Assembly: GCA_964426415.1 (NCBI GenBank)
Contig: CAYRQM010000047.1
Span: 1 to 11,612 of the forward strand
Source of the DNA: UBA3792 sp964426415
GTDB lineage: Bacteria > Bacillota > Clostridia > Christensenellales > CAG-138
DNA length: 11,612 nucleotides
Direction of reading: 5' to 3'
Shown: one piece after another, positions 5,896 through 11,612 of the stretch
Layout: each line of letters begins with the position of its first letter
Numbering within the stretch: the first letter of the stretch is position 1
Program-made: the position numbers and the translations under genes
Notes under the pieces: generated by a model
What the model saw: the letters and a program-made list of their open reading frames with translations, nothing else
What the model was told of the DNA's origin: nothing
Database searches by the model: none

Positions 5896-7563
5896 TTATT
5901 GCTTGATTGCGGCTTGCGCGATGTTCAGCGCGTGGTCGGAAACACGTTCGAGGTCGGTGAGAATCTCGACGTACATCATGCCCACTTCGGCGCCGCAGCG
6001 ATGCTCCTCCAGCCGCTTGACGTGGTTGTTCTCCATCGTTTCCACCAAGTCGTCCACGGTTTGCTCCTGCGCTTCGATCAAGGACAGGGGAATCTTGGAC
6101 GGATCCTGCATACTGGTGTACGCGTCGGTCACGATGCGGCACACAAGGTCGAACACCTCGTGCAGCTCGGCGGTGGCATGCTCGGAAAAGACCAGATTCG
6201 CTTCCCGCACATGCTCTACATAGCCGATGATGTTGTCGGCATGGTCGCCGATGCGTTCAAAGTCTACAATGACGTGCAGCATTTGCGACATGAGGTTGGC
6301 GTCGCTTGCCGCCATGCCCGTGCGGTTGATTTCGAGCAGCGCCTCGGTAATCTCGCGGTTGAGGTAGTTGATGGTTTCTTCGTTTTCACGCACCACCGCA
6401 ATGTCGGATTCCTTGGGGTGGGCGGTGAACATGGCGTCGCGCACCAAGTAGATGTTGTCCCGCGCAAGGGTGTACATCCGCCCGACTTCTTTTTGTACTT
6501 GCCCAATGGCGATGGAGGCGGAACCGAAATCGTGCTTGTTGATGTAGGCAAGCTGCAAATGGCCGGAAGGCTTGTCCTCTCCGCGAATGATGACATGGGA
6601 CAGCTTGATGAGCAGCGGCGCAGCAGGGAAGAGGATGACCGTTGCGGACACCTTCAGCAGCGTGTTGGCAAGCGCGATGGAGAACATGGGATCGCCGCCC
6701 GCCAGCCGATCGATGGCGTTGTAGATGAGGTTGGGATTCCCAGCAAGATGGGGAATGACCCATGCCACCACGAAGCACAGAAACGCCGCGATGATGTTGA
6801 ACGAAACGTGCATGCAGGCGGTGCGCTTGGCGTCCTTGGTGCCGCCGACCGCCGCCATGACCGACGCGATGGTGCAGCCGATGTTTTGTCCCGCGATGAG
6901 GAACATCGCTTGCGGCAGGCTGATGGCGCCGACCATTGCCATCGCTTGCAAAATACCGACGGACGCCGATACGCTTTGCAGCGCGATCGTCATGATGGTG
7001 CCGATTAAGATGCCCAACAGCGCGCCGTACCAATGGCTGGGATCGATGGCGGCAATGGCGGAAACGAACCACGCTTCATCCTTGAGCCCCGTCATGTTTC
7101 CCTTCATCAGCTGCATGCCAAGGAACAAAATCCCAAGCCCCAGCACGGTGTAGAGGAAGCTGTTGATGGTACGGAATTTTTTGATGAACATCGTGCCGAA
7201 CACGCCCACCAACGCAAGGATGGCGGCGTATTCATCGACCTTCAACGCCAGCAAAAAGCCCGTGACGGTGGTACCGATGTTGGCGCCCATGATGACGCAG
7301 ATGGCGTTGCCCAGCGGCATCATGCCCGCGTTGACAAACCCAACCGTCATGGCGCTGGTGGCATTGCTGCTTTGGATGATTGCCGTGACGCAAAAACCGA
7401 CCAGTAACCCCAAAAAGCGGTTCTTGGTCAGCGCTTCCAATATGGATTTCAGCTTGGCGCCCGCCATGCGCTCGATGCCCTCGCCCATCATCCGAATGCC
7501 GTAAATGAACAGCGAAACGCCCGCAATGATGCCCAGCCAATTTGCTACACTCATGGTGCCCAC
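5896..7563 (-). CDS. Na+/phosphate cotransporter (NptA/YqeW type) with C-terminal PhoU domain
   Basis: A 555-aa membrane protein from the GTG at 7563, or 552 aa from the ATG at 7554 (numbering here is from the ATG). The N-terminal half holds two inverted Na/Pi-cotransporter repeats: IIQSSNATSAMTV (59-71) with GANIGTT (90-96), and ALQSVSASVGI (191-201) with GQNIGCT (222-228), plus further hydrophobic helices to about 318. Residues 345-552 are a cytoplasmic helical PhoU-like domain with two metal-site motifs, DFERIGDHADNI (431-442) and DLERVSDHALNIA (534-546). The family is a sodium-driven phosphate importer; the PhoU part is thought to gate or sense phosphate. The fusion is the usual bacterial architecture. 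The GTG start is preferred because AAAGGAG (7574-7580) lies 10 nt from it but 19 nt from the ATG. It is a single-gene unit with its own promoter and terminator. Confidence 0.93.
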   Translation of the reverse strand: MGTMSVANWLGIIAGVSLFIYGIRMMGEGIERMAGAKLKSILEALTKNRFLGLLVGFCVTAIIQSSNATSAMTVGFVNAGMMPLGNAICVIMGANIGTTVTGFLLALKVDEYAAILALVGVFGTMFIKKFRTINSFLYTVLGLGILFLGMQLMKGNMTGLKDEAWFVSAIAAIDPSHWYGALLGILIGTIMTIALQSVSASVGILQAMAMVGAISLPQAMFLIAGQNIGCTIASVMAAVGGTKDAKRTACMHVSFNIIAAFLCFVVAWVIPHLAGNPNLIYNAIDRLAGGDPMFSIALANTLLKVSATVILFPAAPLLIKLSHVIIRGEDKPSGHLQLAYINKHDFGSASIAIGQVQKEVGRMYTLARDNIYLVRDAMFTAHPKESDIAVVRENEETINYLNREITEALLEINRTGMAASDANLMSQMLHVIVDFERIGDHADNIIGYVEHVREANLVFSEHATAELHEVFDLVCRIVTDAYTSMQDPSKIPLSLIEAQEQTVDDLVETMENNHVKRLEEHRCGAEVGMMYVEILTDLERVSDHALNIAQAAIKQ

Positions 7564-7573
7564 CCCCGATAAT

Positions 7574-7580
7574 CTCCTTT
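7574..7580 (-). promoter_or_regulatory. Shine-Dalgarno site that favours a GTG start
   Basis: AAAGGAG on the minus strand is 10 nt before the in-frame GTG (7561-7563) and 19 nt before the ATG (7552-7554). A run of G residues nearer the ATG is a weaker alternative. The site sits almost at the predicted mRNA 5' end. Confidence 0.6.
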
Positions 7581-7584
7581 TTAC

Positions 7585-7614
7585 AGTATAACACATGGGC
7601 TTGCCGTTTGACAA
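7585..7614 (-). promoter_or_regulatory. Sigma-A promoter of the Na/Pi-PhoU gene
   Basis: On the minus strand TTGTCA (7609-7614), an 18-bp spacer and TATACT (7585-7590) form a good promoter. Predicted start is near 7578, so the leader would be only about 15 nt and would begin inside or just at the Shine-Dalgarno sequence. No phosphate-control box is recognised. Confidence 0.72.
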
Positions 7615-7633
7615 CCATTGCACGGAAAAAGTC

Positions 7634-7673
7634 GCGTATACGGTTTTCGGGGAAGGTACGCAAAATACACCCG
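7634..7673. repeat. Dispersed repeat unit, copy A
   Basis: The unit begins with the palindrome CGTATACG (7634-7641) and continues with a 34-nt stretch (7640-7673) that matches copy B (7719-7752) at 29 of 34 positions. The core is GGGGAAGGTACG followed by AAAATACACCCG. A third, more diverged copy is at 11481-11510. It is not protein coding. Confidence 0.75.
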
Positions 7674-7680
7674 CATTTTG

Positions 7681-7701
7681 TAGGGGCGGATACCATCCGC
7701 C
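7681..7701. repeat. Short GC-rich hairpin element
   Basis: GGCGGAT-ACC-ATCCGCC (7685-7701) is a perfect 7-bp hairpin preceded by TGTAGG. From memory, TGTAGGGGCG-type stems are common dispersed intergenic elements in Clostridia genomes. It lies between repeat units A and B. There is no long T-tract, so it is not called a terminator. Confidence 0.55.
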
Positions 7702-7705
7702 AGCC

Positions 7706-7752
7706 CGTGTTTGCACACACGTTTTTCGGGAAAGGCACGCGAAAAACACCCG
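7706..7752. repeat. Dispersed repeat unit, copy B
   Basis: It starts with an inverted repeat CGTGT/ACACG (7706-7721) and continues into the 34-nt core (7719-7752) shared with copy A. The GGGAAAGGCACG segment is identical in copy C near 11498-11509. It is joined directly to the TGTCATCC element at 7755. Confidence 0.75.
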
Positions 7753-7754
7753 TC

Positions 7755-7828
7755 TGTCATCCTGCGCTTCGGCGAAGGATCTCGCACGGACAAGACAGAT
7801 TCTTCGGCACTTCGTACCTCAGAATGAC
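7755..7828. repeat. TGTCATCC inverted-repeat element, copy 1
   Basis: This 74-nt element starts TGTCATCCTG and ends CAGAATGAC, so its ends are inverted repeats with one mismatch. Inside are GAAGGATCTCGCACG and AGATTCTTC, which also occur in copy 2 (11525-11600). From memory, this kind of TGTCATCCTG...AGAATGACA sequence is a widespread intergenic repeat in Clostridia and other genomes. No transposase is encoded. Confidence 0.82.
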
Positions 7829-8142
7829 CCCGTGGTTTGATGCTGCTTCCGTATACAAGTTTCAAGCATTGTTCGGCGGCGCTTTGCGCACGCCGAGGCG
7901 CTTCGCTTATTGTTAGCGACGGTATTTCCCCGTGCGCGGGGAAAACCGCGCTGTACGACGCTGGCCCGCGCCTCCTCTCCCCAAATGGTTTTGCTGCGCC
8001 GCAACCATTCGGGGACCCCTCTCTGCTTTGCTCCTCATGCTCACGCAGGAGTATGTTCGCCGCGGCTCCATTCGACAGCGGTATGGTTTCTCGGTCACTG
8101 CGCTCCCTGCGAAGCCGCCCGTACCTTCACCAAGTTGAACGC
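7829..8142. other. Hairpin-rich gene-free region
   Basis: No gene is supported here. Three strong inverted repeats are visible. The first is CGGCG-GCGC-TTT-GCGC-A-CGCCG (7874-7895). The second is TTTCCCCG-TGCG-CGGGGAAA (7925-7944). The third is a 13-nt arm pair with one mismatch, TCCCCAAATGGTT and its complement (7978-8015). Small open frames on the plus strand have no SD site and are Ser/Arg/Cys-rich nonsense-like peptides. The region may be a decayed mosaic of small palindromic repeats, or could make a structured RNA. Confidence 0.5.
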
Positions 8143-8165
8143 AAAAACCACCCCGTGGGGTAGCT
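8143..8165 (-). terminator. Intrinsic terminator of the DegV gene
   Basis: On the minus strand an 8-bp stem with two G-T wobbles (arms 8158-8165 and 8146-8153, loop CACG) runs into TTTTT. It starts 8 nt after the DegV stop at 8174. Confidence 0.78.
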
Positions 8166-8173
8166 TTTGATTC

Positions 8174-9154
8174 CTATTGTTTGTCCTTGGCGCCGGGCAG
8201 CTTGCTTGCGATGCCCTCCTTGATGCTGCGCGCTTCCGCCGCGATCTTGGCGCGCAGGGCGGGCAGAACGGGTTCGCTTTCCTTGCGCGGCTCGCCCCAA
8301 AAGAACAGCGCCACCGTGTCGGGGCCGACGTGCGCGCCCGTGCCCGGCTCGTAGCAGGCGAAAGTAAACTGCACCTCTGGATGCTGCGTCCGAATCGTCT
8401 CCGCAAGCACTTTTGCGTCCTGTTCGCAACCGCAATGGGCGATGGCGGCCTGCACGTTTTCGGCGCACGGCACATACTGTTCCTCAAAAATCGTCGCCAG
8501 CGTGCGCAGTGCCTTGCGGCGGCTGACCACCTTTCGATCGACCACAATATGCCCCTGCTCGTCCGCCGTCATGATGGGCTTCAAATTGATGAGCGACGCA
8601 ATCAGCGCCGCAGACCCGCGAATCCGTCCGCCGCGCTTGAGGAACATCAGATCGTCCACCAAAAAATGTTGATGCAGCTGCGTCCGCCGCTGCGTCAGCA
8701 GTTCTTTGCTTTCAAGGACAGACTTGCCAGCGTCCCGCAGCGCGACCGCTTCCATCACCACCAGCCCTTCGCCCAGCGACGCGCCCATGGTGTCCAACAC
8801 CTCAATTTGCCGATCGGGAAACTGCGTGCGCAGCGTTTGCGCCGCCCGCTCTGCCGCCGCGACCGTGCCGCTGATTCCCGAAGACATGGCGACGTACAGG
8901 ACGTCGTCGCCTGCCTGCACCGCAGGCGTGAACGCATCCAAGAACGCGCCGTCGTTGAGCATCGACGTCTTCAGTTCCACCGTTTTGTCGGTGCGCAGCC
9001 GTACATAAAACGCTTCTCGGTCAAAAACGGGATCGTCGCAGAGCAACTCTTGCCCGTCCAGCAGGAGCGTCAGCGGCAAAACATGAACGTCGTGCGCCGT
9101 CGTGTAGGCAAGGGAAAGGTTCGCGGAGGAATCGGTAAACAGGCGCATCGGCAT
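8174..9154 (-). CDS. DegV family (FakB-like) fatty-acid-binding protein
   Basis: A 326-aa cytosolic protein with DegV signatures in order: FTDSSANL (6-13), KTSMLN (62-67), the SSGISGT lipid-head-group loop (91-97), LKRGGRI (172-178) and GTGAHVGPDTVALFF (271-285). Characterised relatives bind one fatty acid and present it to the FakA kinase for entry into phospholipid synthesis. No fakA is in the window, so the partner and ligand are inferred from the family. A charged helical tail of about 40 residues (287-326) extends past the usual end of the fold. The ATG at 9154 is chosen because GAAGGAG lies 9 nt upstream; a second in-frame ATG is at 9148. It is a single-gene unit with its own promoter and terminator. 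Confidence 0.93.
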   Translation of the reverse strand: MPMRLFTDSSANLSLAYTTAHDVHVLPLTLLLDGQELLCDDPVFDREAFYVRLRTDKTVELKTSMLNDGAFLDAFTPAVQAGDDVLYVAMSSGISGTVAAAERAAQTLRTQFPDRQIEVLDTMGASLGEGLVVMEAVALRDAGKSVLESKELLTQRRTQLHQHFLVDDLMFLKRGGRIRGSAALIASLINLKPIMTADEQGHIVVDRKVVSRRKALRTLATIFEEQYVPCAENVQAAIAHCGCEQDAKVLAETIRTQHPEVQFTFACYEPGTGAHVGPDTVALFFWGEPRKESEPVLPALRAKIAAEARSIKEGIASKLPGAKDKQ

Positions 9155-9188
9155 GGCATGGTTCTCCTTCAAAGGTGCATTTGCATAA

Positions 9189-9217
9189 AGAATACAAGCA
9201 TTCCGCATCGCTGTCAA
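9189..9217 (-). promoter_or_regulatory. Sigma-A promoter of the DegV gene
   Basis: On the minus strand TTGACA (9212-9217, perfect), a 17-bp spacer and TATTCT (9189-9194) form a good promoter. Predicted start is near 9182, giving a leader of about 28 nt that contains the AAGGAG site. Confidence 0.8.
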
Positions 9218-9369
9218 GGCAACGCCGCACATGAAATGGGGCAATGCTGTGACATTTTATCGGAAATACGATATGTTGACAATTGCAAGCCGCCGATGCG
9301 CGAAAAAAGAAGCATTTGTGTCGCTTTTTACAAAACGCACGGCGGACGGAGGATTGGTTGGCATACAAG

Positions 9370-9395
9370 AAGGAACCGCCCGTGGGCGATTCCTT
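9370..9395 (-). terminator. Probable terminator of the SH3b membrane-protein gene
   Basis: An 11-bp stem with one wobble (arms 9385-9395 and 9370-9380, loop CACG on the minus strand) lies 36 nt after the stop at 9432. The following minus-strand tract, CTTGTATG, is only weakly T-rich, so termination may be partial. The rest of the 9218-9431 gap shows no gene. Confidence 0.65.
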
Positions 9396-9431
9396 GGTTG
9401 CTTTGGTTGTTGTTGCTGCGCTGCGCACAGG

Positions 9432-11327
9432 TCACGGATGTAATTCGAAGGTCATCCCCGTTGCCGTGCCATTTTTTATTACGAGTTCTCCTTTTAAAGT
9501 AACATCGTCGCAATACTTCTTGCAAACCGCCAAATAGGCTGCCAAGTTGTCCGCAGTGAAAACCGCTTGCGCTTCACCATCATCCGTAATATGGAAGTGC
9601 TCCTTCTCTTCTGCGGAAAACATGGAGGAACAACAGTTTGCATAGTCGTAATCGACAATTTCCGTCGCTGCGGACAGACGAACCCACGCTTTTCCCAAGC
9701 TGTAACAGCGTGCATCGCCCTGATCGGGGGGATATACGGCATATAAGCCCGTTGCGCTGCGATAGATGAACGTATCTTCACCTGCGCAATACATTGGGAC
9801 ACGGTCATCCTCCTCGGATACCAAATAAATGTCCGAAGGGATGGTGTAGCCGTGCGACGTGACCGTCTCGCCGCTGCACGCCCGATCAATCTCGTCCTGC
9901 GTGAATGCGTACTCTTCCAGGAGCGATACGCGAATGAGGTAGTACGAGCCGCTTTGCCGCACGCCGTCTGTGCCCGAGAAAACAATCAGGTAGGTGCCGT
10001 CACCAAGCGTATCGACCTCTTGCGGCGCGTCGGTTGCCGCTTCGACCGCCACAAACCCGTCCCCGTGCATCCAGCCGTACTGCCCCGAACGATTGACAAA
10101 ATACCAATCGCCGTCGCTTGCAATCACCGCAACGGACAAGCCCTTCTTGCAATGATCCAGCAGGGAGCGGCTCTCGGACGGCCCCGAACGCAAATCTGCG
10201 CCGCCGTCCGCTGCAATGGTCTTCAGCGCAGGCGCGGTCAAGTACTGCGACGGCTCCGTCAGCCCGTTCAAGTTGCGGTTCAAGCCGCTTGCAAACATCC
10301 ACGCGCCAAACGCCAACTTGCCCGACACCCAGCCATAGGTATTCGAGCGATATTCCACCAAAAACCAATCGTCTTTTGCCGCCACGGCGGTGCGCACGTC
10401 CCCAAGGGACAGCGTGCTCAGCTTGGTATAGCTCTTGTCCGGCCCCGAACGAACGTTCATGGTTCCCTGTACGACCATCGTCGCTTGATGGGAGACGTCA
10501 AAGAACTCGCTTGCCGTCGGCACAACATCCAAGTCGGTCACATCGACGCCGAATTTGGACGCCGGCGTTGCCGCGGCATCATCCGTATATTCATCCGCAT
10601 CCGTATAGTCGTCTGCATCCGTTGTGCCGTCCATGGACGCTGCGTCATCCGGCGAGGAAATGTCCCCATTCGCCGCCTGCCCTGTCAGTGCGGCGTCGTC
10701 CGATTCCGCCGTGACGATCGGCAAATCCCAAGGCGCATCCGTTGCGGTTTGTGCTTCCGCCGCGCGCGCACGCGTCTTTCCCACGATCAGAACGCCGACC
10801 AACACCCCGACCAAAACGATGCCCCCCGTCACCGAAATGGCGACGATTTTGCCGGTATTTTGTTTCTTTTGATTTGCAGAGCGCGCGCAAGACGCGGAAG
10901 GCGCTTCGCCCGCTTGGGACTGCGGTACGGCGGATGCCGCGTTTGCCGGCTTGTCTTTCATCCAACGTACAAAACTGGCAATCACGCGCACAATCCAAGA
11001 CACGCCTGCCGCCGCCACCACAAACGCCAGAGCGAGCAAGCGGAAAAGCAGCTTGAAGAACCCGCCGATCACGCGCCCCGCAAGATAGGACTGCGCATCG
11101 GTCGCATTTCTGCGTGCAATCTCCGCATCGGTTCCGTATTCCGCATCGACTTCTTTCTGTGCTTGTCGCTGGCCGGACAGCCAGTTGATAATCCAGCTGC
11201 TTTCGTCTTTTGCGCAGAGCATATCCCCTATGACGACGCCCAAGAAGTAACAGACCGGCAGCACCGCGACAAAATGATCCTGCATAATCAACAGAATGAT
11301 CGCTGCCACCGCCATCGTGCTCACCAC
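9432..11327 (-). CDS. Multi-pass membrane protein with two extracellular SH3b repeats
   Basis: A 631-aa protein from the GTG at 11327; the true start may be about 12 codons upstream. Hydrophobic segments lie at about 3-37 (one or two helices), 86-118 and 163-183. Residues 184-260 are an Ala/Asp/Thr-rich acidic linker. Two SH3b-like repeats follow: 282-340 (GTMNVRSGPDKSYTKL, YGWVSGK) and 368-428 (GADLRSGPSESRSLL, YGWMHGDGF). A C-terminal region (about 435-631) has several Cys (484, 514, 541, 565, 566, 602, 606) and no family I recognise. SH3b repeats usually bind peptidoglycan or cell-surface ligands, so a wall-sensing or wall-binding role is inferred, with the SH3b part outside. No catalytic domain is seen. 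It is a single-gene unit with a consensus promoter and an atypical translation start. Confidence 0.85.
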   Translation of the reverse strand: MVSTMAVAAIILLIMQDHFVAVLPVCYFLGVVIGDMLCAKDESSWIINWLSGQRQAQKEVDAEYGTDAEIARRNATDAQSYLAGRVIGGFFKLLFRLLALAFVVAAAGVSWIVRVIASFVRWMKDKPANAASAVPQSQAGEAPSASCARSANQKKQNTGKIVAISVTGGIVLVGVLVGVLIVGKTRARAAEAQTATDAPWDLPIVTAESDDAALTGQAANGDISSPDDAASMDGTTDADDYTDADEYTDDAAATPASKFGVDVTDLDVVPTASEFFDVSHQATMVVQGTMNVRSGPDKSYTKLSTLSLGDVRTAVAAKDDWFLVEYRSNTYGWVSGKLAFGAWMFASGLNRNLNGLTEPSQYLTAPALKTIAADGGADLRSGPSESRSLLDHCKKGLSVAVIASDGDWYFVNRSGQYGWMHGDGFVAVEAATDAPQEVDTLGDGTYLIVFSGTDGVRQSGSYYLIRVSLLEEYAFTQDEIDRACSGETVTSHGYTIPSDIYLVSEEDDRVPMYCAGEDTFIYRSATGLYAVYPPDQGDARCYSLGKAWVRLSAATEIVDYDYANCCSSMFSAEEKEHFHITDDGEAQAVFTADNLAAYLAVCKKYCDDVTLKGELVIKNGTATGMTFELHP

Positions 11328-11360
11328 CGGAATGGTCAGCCACAGAAACTTTCTCTTATC

Positions 11361-11382
11361 CGTCCTTCCCCGCTCCCCTCCT
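11361..11382 (-). promoter_or_regulatory. SD region pointing at a non-AUG (ACG) start
   Basis: On the minus strand AGGAGGGGAG (11373-11382) is a very strong SD site. The frame of the SH3b gene is open here, and ACG (11361-11363) lies 9 nt after it. From that codon the protein would continue DKRKFLWLTIPVV, a normal charged-then-hydrophobic membrane N-terminus. No ATG, GTG or TTG lies in frame between the SD site and the GTG at 11327, which has no SD of its own. Confidence 0.5.
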
Positions 11383-11392
11383 ATGATAACGC

Positions 11393-11422
11393 ATTATACA
11401 TCCCATAGCAGCGCGCTGTCAA
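11393..11422 (-). promoter_or_regulatory. Sigma-A promoter of the SH3b gene
   Basis: On the minus strand a perfect TTGACA (11417-11422), an 18-bp spacer and a perfect TATAAT (11393-11398) form the promoter. Predicted start is near 11386, so the AGGAGGGG site would begin only about 4 nt into the mRNA. Confidence 0.85.
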
Positions 11423-11480
11423 CGCCTTGTGGAGAATTTCGGGACATAATATCGGAAAAGCAAAGATGATTGTGGGAAAC

Positions 11481-11510
11481 CCGTGTACACGGTTTGAGGG
11501 AAAGGCACGG
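11481..11510. repeat. Dispersed repeat unit, copy C
   Basis: It begins with the perfect 12-bp palindrome CCGTGTACACGG (11481-11492), followed by TTTGAGGGAAAGGCACGG. It aligns with the starts of copies A (7634) and B (7706). As in copy B, it stands just before a TGTCATCC element. Confidence 0.7.
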
Positions 11511-11524
11511 AATGACCGCTCCCC

Positions 11525-11600
11525 TGTCATCCTGCGCTTCAGTGAAGGATCTCGCACGCAAGCGGGAGATTCTTCCTTGCTTCGCTGCGTCAGAATGACA
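11525..11600. repeat. TGTCATCC inverted-repeat element, copy 2
   Basis: This 76-nt element starts TGTCATCCTGCGCTTC and ends CAGAATGACA, with nearly perfect terminal inverted repeats. The first half is almost identical to copy 1 (7755-7828), while the middle differs (AAGCGGGAGATTCTTCC against ACAAGACAGATTCTTCG). The remaining gene-free sequence from 11423 to the window end shows nothing else. Confidence 0.82.
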
Positions 11601-11612
11601 ACGGGGGATGGA

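Noticed and set aside
5716..7008. 430-codon plus-strand frame
   Set aside because: Antisense shadow of the Na/Pi-PhoU gene, which has clear family motifs on the minus strand.
7681..7701. GC-rich hairpin as a transcription terminator
   Set aside because: Neither strand has a T-tract after it and no gene ends nearby; it fits a dispersed palindromic element better.
7634..7752. Repeat units A and B as a CRISPR array
   Set aside because: There are only two imperfect copies here, the spacing contains another hairpin element, and no cas gene is present.
7837..8170. Small plus-strand frames in the hairpin-rich region (for example 108 aa from 7837)
   Set aside because: They run through repeats and hairpins, lack an SD site, and give Ser/Cys/Arg-rich peptides typical of spurious calls in repeats.
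9276..9281. TTGACA on the plus strand as a -35 box
   Set aside because: No acceptable -10 box lies 16-18 bp downstream and no plus-strand gene follows.
8177..9502. 441-codon plus-strand frame
   Set aside because: Antisense shadow of the DegV gene; composition is Arg/His/Gln-rich and no SD site is present.
9852..11408. 518-codon plus-strand frame
   Set aside because: Antisense shadow of the SH3b gene; Arg/His-rich translation with no recognisable domain.

Overview
The window looks like ordinary chromosome of a low-oxygen Gram-positive bacterium, most likely an uncultured gut-type member of the Clostridia (Firmicutes). Support comes from a fermentative ATP-type PEP carboxykinase, DUF1846, DegV and Na/Pi-PhoU families, lipoproteins with Pro/Thr-rich tethers, consensus sigma-A promoters, purine-rich Shine-Dalgarno (SD) sites and a CCA-encoding tRNA. 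Base composition is moderately GC-rich by eye. No phage, insertion sequence, CRISPR array or rRNA is visible. The species cannot be named from this.

Layout, left to right. (1) A minus-strand tRNA-Met(CAT) at 50-126 has a near-perfect promoter and a 14-bp terminator hairpin. (2) A minus-strand three-gene operon (3519 down to 204) encodes a surface GH3 (NagZ-like) lipoprotein, a 191-aa orphan lipoprotein and a DUF1846 protein. Spacing is 8 nt and then a 4-nt ATGA overlap. No terminator is seen between the operon and the tRNA. (3) A 180-nt divergent intergenic region drives the operon leftward and pckA (3700-5271) rightward; pckA ends at a strong, possibly bidirectional terminator. (4) A minus-strand GtrA-like membrane protein (5343-5789) has its own promoter. 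(5) A minus-strand Na/Pi cotransporter with a C-terminal PhoU domain (5896-7563) has its own promoter and terminator. (6) About 600 nt without genes (7564-8173) are packed with dispersed repeat units and hairpins. (7) A minus-strand DegV-family lipid-binding protein (8174-9154) follows. (8) The last gene is a minus-strand multi-pass membrane protein with two extracellular SH3b repeats (9432-11327 or longer), followed by about 200 nt carrying a second copy of the dispersed repeat.

The genes do not form one pathway. The GH3 lipoprotein and the SH3b protein suggest cell-wall work. PckA, the Na/Pi-PhoU protein and DegV are housekeeping or metabolic genes, each in its own short transcription unit with recognisable promoter and terminator signals.

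I found no convincing new defence or mobile system. The observations most worth checking are a promoter that would make the GH3 operon mRNA leaderless, an SH3b gene whose natural start codon seems to be ACG instead of ATG, a 34-bp imperfect palindrome inside the pckA promoter, and a composite dispersed intergenic repeat present in two places.
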